Source: an uncultured bacterium (lineage in GTDB: Bacteria > Methylomirabilota > Methylomirabilia > Rokubacteriales > CSP1-6). From it: 9,635 nt of DNA. The notes under the pieces were generated by a model. It saw nothing but the letters and a program-made list of their open reading frames with translations, ran no database searches and was not told the DNA's origin. Shown here piece by piece: positions 8,339 to 9,635 of this stretch. The stretch is from contig CAMLFJ010000084.1 of the NCBI GenBank assembly GCA_946479205.1, positions 1-9,635 of the forward strand. Reading direction: 5' to 3'. The position numbers and the translations under genes are program-made. The first letter of the stretch is position 1; each line of letters begins with the position of its first letter.

Positions 8339-9220
8339 ATGCAGCGCCGCGTCGTCTTCGACGGCAAGGTCCTGCCGTACCTGCTCGTGGCCCCGCAGCT
8401 CCTGGTCACGCTGATCTTCTTCTTCTGGCCGGCCGGGCAGGCGGTCTACCAGTCGTTCCTGCTGCAGGACGCGTTCGGCCTGCGGCAGAACTTCGTCTGG
8501 TTCGACAACTACCGCGTGATCCTCGCCGATCCGCTGTACCGCGGCGCGGCGGGGCGCACGCTCGTCTTCACGATCGCGGTCACCGTGCTCTCGATGGCGC
8601 CCGCCCTGCTGCTCGCGGTGATGGCCGACAAGCGAATCCGCGGGGCCACCGCCTACAAGACCCTGCTGATCTGGCCCTACGCGGTGGCCCCCGCGGTGGC
8701 CGCGGTGCTCTGGCTCTTCATCTTCCACCCGTCGATCGGGGTGCTGGGCCAGGCGGTGCGCCGGTGGGGCGTGGTCTGGGACTACAAGCTCAACGGCGTC
8801 CAGGCGATGTTCCTGGTGGTCCTCGCCGCGAGCTGGAAGCAGGTGAGCTACAACTTCATCTTCTTCCTGGCCGGGCTGCAGGCCATCCAGAAGCCGGTGA
8901 TCGAGGCCGCGGCCATCGATGGGGCGGGCCCGACCCGCCGTTTCTGGAGCATCATCTTCCCGCTGCTCTCTCCGACGACCTTCTTTCTCCTGGTGGTCAA
9001 CATCGTGTACGTGTTCTTCGACACGTTCGGGGTCATCCACGCGCTGACCGGCGGGGGGCCCGGCAAGTCCACCGAGACCCTCATCTACAAGGTCTACGTG
9101 GACGGGGTGGTCAACCTGGATCTGGGCGGCTCCTCGGCCCAGTCGGTCATCCTGATGGTCTTCGTCATCGCGGTCACCGCGGTGCAGTTCCGCTTCGTGG
9201 AGCGGCGGGTCCACTACTGA
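8339..9220 (+). CDS. ugpA: sn-glycerol-3-phosphate ABC transporter, permease UgpA
   Basis: One of the two membrane-spanning permeases of the Ugp importer (MalF-type, binding-protein-dependent transport family). It has 293 residues, close to E. coli UgpA (295), with six predicted membrane segments. The first follows [20 protein letters not shown] (11-30). [19 protein letters not shown] (109-127) and [20 protein letters not shown] (156-175) match the UgpA family strongly. The EAA loop that docks on the ATPase is [14 protein letters not shown] (189-202). The ATG at 8339 is chosen for length and alignment; only weak purine-rich sequence (GGAG 8311-8314, rather far) precedes it, so coupling to ugpB or low translation is possible. 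It lies 30 bases after ugpB and its stop overlaps the ugpE start (TGATG). Confidence 0.95.
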   Translation: MQRRVVFDGKVLPYLLVAPQLLVTLIFFFWPAGQAVYQSFLLQDAFGLRQNFVWFDNYRVILADPLYRGAAGRTLVFTIAVTVLSMAPALLLAVMADKRIRGATAYKTLLIWPYAVAPAVAAVLWLFIFHPSIGVLGQAVRRWGVVWDYKLNGVQAMFLVVLAASWKQVSYNFIFFLAGLQAIQKPVIEAAAIDGAGPTRRFWSIIFPLLSPTTFFLLVVNIVYVFFDTFGVIHALTGGGPGKSTETLIYKVYVDGVVNLDLGGSSAQSVILMVFVIAVTAVQFRFVERRVHY

Positions 9221-9635
9221 TGGTCGAGCGCAAGTCGCGCGCCTCGTGGCTTCCCCACGCGACCCTCCTGCTCGGCGTGCTCGTCTTCGTTTTTCCCATC
9301 TATACCGCGCTGATCGGCTCCACCCACGACGCGGCCACCATCGGGCGCGGGGATCTGCCGCTCTACCCGGGCGCCCACGCCGGGGAGAACTACTCGCAGG
9401 CGTGGTCGCAGGGGACCGGGCAGCGGGTCAAGGCGTCCCCGGTGGCGAAGATGATGGCCAACAGCTTCGTGATGGCGATCGTGATCGCGGTGGGCAAGAT
9501 CGCGGTCTCGCTGATCTCGGCCTACGCGGTGGTGTTCTTCCGGTTTCCCCTGCGCATGGTCTTCTTCTGGATGATCTTCATCACCCTGATGCTGCCGGTG
9601 GAGGTGCGGATCATCCCGACCTTCAAGGTGGTGTC
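9220..9635 (+). CDS. ugpE: sn-glycerol-3-phosphate ABC transporter, permease UgpE (3' end outside window)
   Basis: The second Ugp permease (MalG-type), which pairs with UgpA. The first 138 codons are visible, about half of the usual 280 residues. The ATG at 9220 shares its A with the ugpA TGA stop, so translation is coupled. The protein opens [20 protein letters not shown] with a first membrane segment to about residue 31. A periplasmic loop follows with LPLYPGAHAGENYSQAW (46-62), then NSFVMAIVIAVGKIAVSLIS (81-100), FRFPLR (106-111) and FFWMIFITLMLPVEVRIIP (114-132), which closely match E. coli UgpE. The EAA loop lies past the window end, and the ATPase gene ugpC is expected downstream but cannot be seen. 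The frame is intact up to the last base. Confidence 0.94.
   Translation, partial: MVERKSRASWLPHATLLLGVLVFVFPIYTALIGSTHDAATIGRGDLPLYPGAHAGENYSQAWSQGTGQRVKASPVAKMMANSFVMAIVIAVGKIAVSLISAYAVVFFRFPLRMVFFWMIFITLMLPVEVRIIPTFKVV

Noticed and set aside
6923..9214. A 763-codon open frame on the minus strand opposite ugpB and ugpA
   Set aside because: Its translation is rich in His, Arg, Asp, Glu and Gly without domains, a known side effect of high-GC codon use in the strongly conserved + strand genes.

Overview
The window is a single, very GC-rich, tightly packed, one-directional block (all genes on +, several GTG starts, stop/start overlaps of one to four bases). It fits a high-GC free-living bacterium with a NADH:quinone oxidoreductase (complex I), such as a soil or sediment lineage like Rokubacteria/Methylomirabilota or a deltaproteobacterial-type group. 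That assignment is a guess from composition and gene style; no marker gene here settles it.

Region 1 (1-3975) is the tail of a nuo operon: the C-terminal half of nuoL, all of nuoM and all of nuoN. These are the three antiporter-like membrane subunits that pump protons in complex I. The buried Lys/Glu residues of the proton path are present in the complete NuoM and NuoN.

Region 2 (3976-4018) is a short spacer almost filled by a perfect 11-bp stem-loop with a GC-rich tail, which looks like a dispersed palindromic repeat. Its tail appears to supply the ribosome binding site of the next gene.

Region 3 (4019-6802) holds three closely spaced genes: a NagD/AraL-type (HAD-IIA) phosphatase, a GlpD-type FAD glycerol-3-phosphate dehydrogenase, and a 120-residue exported protein of unknown function whose start overlaps the glpD stop.

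Region 4 (6803-9635) starts with a 144-bp spacer carrying a possible promoter, an inverted repeat and a strong ribosome binding site. It is followed by ugpB, ugpA and the first half of ugpE, the binding protein and two permeases of the sn-glycerol-3-phosphate ABC importer. The ATPase ugpC is not in the window and may lie downstream.

Read together, regions 3 and 4 form a glycerol-3-phosphate (G3P) module. Ugp imports G3P, GlpD oxidises it to dihydroxyacetone phosphate and passes electrons to quinone, and the HAD phosphatase could remove phosphate from G3P or a related metabolite. The nuo genes upstream feed the same quinone pool. Most of this is well-known biology. The less explained parts are the small exported protein, the specificity of the phosphatase, the palindromic repeat, and the control elements around ugpB. 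No mobile element, CRISPR array, tRNA or rRNA was seen.
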